Below are positions 5,948 through 6,973 of a DNA stretch of 6,973 nucleotides, in pieces; the stretch's first letter is position 1, and every line of letters starts with the position of its first letter. The notes beneath the pieces were generated by a model that worked only from the letters and a program-made list of their open reading frames with translations, was not told the origin of the DNA and ran no database searches. Source of the DNA: Thiotrichaceae bacterium (lineage in GTDB: Bacteria > Pseudomonadota > Gammaproteobacteria > Thiotrichales > Thiotrichaceae); assembly GCA_024762625.1 (NCBI GenBank), contig JANTHA010000111.1:1-6973 (forward strand), in the 5' to 3' direction. Made by a program: the position numbers and the translations under genes.

Positions 5948-6433
5948 TCAGAAATTCCTTTGTAGAATATCCTCAAGCAAACCCTCTGAGGCGTCACTCA
6001 CCATATCCAGCACCCGCTCAAAACCGTGGCTTCCACCGTAATAAGGATCGGGCACTTCGCGTTCATCCCGGTCTTTGGCGAAATCCATGAACAGATGTAT
6101 TTTTTTACGCTGTTCCGGCGAGGCGAGTTCGCACAAATCGGCATGATTGGAGCGATCCATGGCGATTACATAATCAAAACGCTCAAAATCATCCTGCATC
6201 ACCTTGCGGGCGCGCTGCGAAGACAAATCAACGCCGCGGTTAAGAGCTACAGATTGAGCCCGCGAATCCGGCTGTTCACCTACATGATAGGCATGCGTTC
6301 CGGCAGAATCCACGCTAATCACATCATCCAGATTTTGTGTGGCAAGCAGCGTTTCAAAAACGCCATGTGCAGTCGGCGAACGGCAAATATTACCCATGCA
6401 GACAAATAGTATTTTCACTTTTTTTTCATTCAT
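5948..6433 (-). CDS. Low-molecular-weight protein tyrosine phosphatase
   Basis: A 161-residue cytoplasmic phosphatase that removes phosphate from protein tyrosines through a phosphocysteine intermediate. The P-loop near the N-terminus reads LFVCMGNICRSPTA, giving C-x5-R with nucleophile Cys12 and Arg18; the general acid is Asp129 in VPDPYYGG. VDSAGT (41-46) and DYVIAMDRSNH (87-97) are also typical. The second P-loop cysteine (Cys17) and the DPYYGG loop place it with the eukaryote-like/YfkJ class rather than with Wzb/Etp, which control capsule tyrosine kinases, so a polysaccharide role should not be assumed. ATG at 6433 (MNEKKVKILFVC) was chosen because family members start a few residues before the first strand; an ATG at 6451 and a GTG at 6463 are in frame upstream, and none has a clear Shine-Dalgarno. 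Convergent with deaD; no kinase gene is nearby. Confidence 0.92.
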   Translation of the reverse strand: MNEKKVKILFVCMGNICRSPTAHGVFETLLATQNLDDVISVDSAGTHAYHVGEQPDSRAQSVALNRGVDLSSQRARKVMQDDFERFDYVIAMDRSNHADLCELASPEQRKKIHLFMDFAKDRDEREVPDPYYGGSHGFERVLDMVSDASEGLLEDILQRNF

Positions 6434-6464
6434 ATTAATAATGCCATTCATATAAAATAACACT

Positions 6465-6487
6465 GCTGTCCCACTAACTGGGATAGC
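6465..6487 (-). promoter_or_regulatory. Leader hairpin upstream of the phosphatase gene
   Basis: GCTGTCCCA (6465-6473) and TGGGATAGC (6479-6487) form a nine-pair stem with one G-T pair and a 5-base loop. It would lie in the 5' leader of the phosphatase mRNA, ending 31 bases before the chosen ATG, and is followed in that direction by AGTGTTATTTTAT. It could act as a weak attenuator or stabilise the 5' end. The sequence shows the structure, not the role. Confidence 0.4.
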
Positions 6488-6506
6488 TGAGACATAAGGC
6501 TCTATT

Positions 6507-6535
6507 TTTATATCATTTTAAACTTCTAGAGTAAA
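6507..6535 (-). promoter_or_regulatory. Candidate sigma70 promoter for the phosphatase gene
   Basis: On the - strand TTTACT (6530-6535, four of six to the -35) is followed after exactly 17 bases by TATAAA (6507-6512, five of six to the -10). Transcription would start near 6500, giving a leader of about 67 bases that contains the hairpin at 6465-6487. This is one of the better promoter matches in the window. Confidence 0.45.
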
Positions 6536-6634
6536 TTTAGACATGAAATGTGGTTAAGTATAGTTAACATCTATTGACGGAGTTCGTATCCAGTAGGCTT
6601 TGGTTTCTTTTTTTGCATCAGCTAATGGCTACGA

Positions 6635-6668
6635 GTTACTTTTCTCTCTTTGGCAAGAGAAAAGTAAC
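6635..6668. repeat. Perfect 13-bp inverted repeat, strong hairpin
   Basis: GTTACTTTTCTCT (6635-6647) and AGAGAAAAGTAAC (6656-6668) are perfect reverse complements with the 8-base centre CTTTGGCA. A shifted pairing CTCTT/AAGAG (6646-6650 with 6655-6659) is possible in the centre. It is the most regular hairpin in the window. No T-run follows on either side, so it is not a standard terminator. Confidence 0.85.
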
Positions 6669-6680
6669 CAAAAGAGTGCC

Positions 6681-6817
6681 CCCCTCTAAAAGCCTCCTGC
6701 GGATCATTGCGTTTCTCGCATTTTATGGGGTTGAAGGGAACTCGCTCCTGTCGTCGCTCAAACAAGCTTCGCCCTGACCCATAAAATACTGCGATACTCA
6801 TTGGCTTTTAGGAAGGG
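6681..6817. repeat. Long nested imperfect inverted repeat
   Basis: Outer arms CTAAAAGCC (6686-6694) and GGCTTTTAG (6803-6811) match perfectly and are flanked by CCCC (6681-6684) and GGG (6815-6817). Inner arms ATTTTATGGG (6720-6729) and CCCATAAAAT (6778-6787) match perfectly, with TCGC (6716-6719) and GCGA (6791-6794) extending them past a 3-base bulge. Arms nested in the right order over 137 bp suggest a real cruciform or long RNA stem, as in REP- or MITE-like elements. Confidence 0.7.
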
Positions 6818-6914
6818 ACTCAATATCGTGCCAGATCAACGGCCTGGCTGATAAAGCACACCGATGATTGAGCCGTGACCTTGCCCTTTTAACAAGCCGA
6901 GCAACGCAGAAATC

Positions 6915-6973
6915 TGTGGATCAGGGCTTTCGCCTGTTTGAGCGAGGTACGAGCGAGTTCGAAAGACCCCACA
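6915..6973. repeat. Third palindromic element at the right edge
   Basis: CTTTCG (6927-6932) pairs with CGAAAG (6960-6965), GGG (6924-6926) with CCC (6967-6969) past one bulged base, and TGTGG (6915-6919) with CCACA (6969-6973) as an overlapping outer arm. The central TGTTTGAGCGA and GAGCGAGTTC (6935-6960) recur in reverse complement at 6738-6764, inside the nested repeat. The element may be incomplete here. Confidence 0.55.

Larger units (their letters stand above)
6600..6973. repeat. Block of nested inverted repeats, probably a dispersed non-coding repeat element (continues past the window)
   Basis: From about 6600 to the right edge no frame gives a credible protein; a 67-codon + strand frame at 6574-6777 is best read as a by-product of the repeat. 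The block holds three palindromic parts (6635-6668, 6681-6817, 6915-6973) listed separately. The text around TTACTTTTCTCT, CTTTGGCAAGAG and AAAAGTAAC resembles a multi-copy intergenic family I recall from many gamma- and betaproteobacterial genomes. That recognition is from memory. The left boundary is approximate. Positions 6818-6914 show no gene or clear structure. Confidence 0.6.

Noticed and set aside
194..6433. A joint capsule-control system of sugar dehydrogenase plus tyrosine phosphatase
   Set aside because: The phosphatase is of the YfkJ-like rather than the Wzb class, the genes are in separate units 4.5 kb apart, and no kinase, flippase, polymerase or glycosyltransferase is in the window.
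6574..6777. 67-codon + strand frame at the right end
   Set aside because: It is read through the 13-bp hairpin and half of the nested inverted repeat. I recall such short hypothetical proteins being annotated wherever this repeat family occurs; there is no ribosome site.

Overview
The window looks like ordinary chromosomal DNA of a gammaproteobacterium. The evidence is a gammaproteobacterial-type FmdB zinc ribbon followed by a DUF502 membrane protein, a DeaD/CsdA-type RNA helicase with a DbpA-like C-terminal domain, a YbbO-like short-chain dehydrogenase, and a dispersed palindromic repeat of a kind I recall from methanotroph, nitrifier and related proteobacterial genomes. The genus cannot be fixed from this sequence; Methylococcales is a weak guess.

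Layout. At the left edge (1-94, + strand) is the last 30 codons of a dodecin flavin-storage protein. Convergent to it are three - strand genes that read leftward from about 2940: a short-chain dehydrogenase (2095-2937), an acidic 140-residue protein of unknown function 22 bp downstream (1650-2072), and, after a 184-bp gap, a TviB/WbpO-family UDP-N-acetylhexosamine 6-dehydrogenase (194-1465). A 169-bp divergent region (2938-3106) with an ATTATAAT box and two back-to-back palindromes separates these from the + strand pair fmdB-DUF502 (3107-4094). The DEAD-box helicase deaD (4173-5912) follows with its own -10-like box. Convergent to deaD is a low-molecular-weight protein tyrosine phosphatase on the - strand (5948-6433) with a recognisable promoter and a leader hairpin. 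The last 370 bp or so (about 6600-6973) hold no credible gene. They are a block of nested inverted repeats that looks like a dispersed non-coding repeat and runs off the right edge.

Functionally the genes are mixed: flavin storage, nucleotide-sugar oxidation for surface polysaccharide, an NADP-dependent reductase, a membrane protein, RNA remodelling and protein dephosphorylation. The sugar dehydrogenase and the phosphatase could both bear on exopolysaccharide, but they lie 4.5 kb apart in separate units and no glycosyltransferase, Wzx, Wzy or kinase gene is present, so a shared pathway is only a guess.

I found no convincing new biological system. The points most worth a second look are the palindromic repeat block at the right end, the unknown acidic protein, a small overlapping ORF at the start of the sugar dehydrogenase gene, and several short repeats and palindromes placed exactly at gene junctions.
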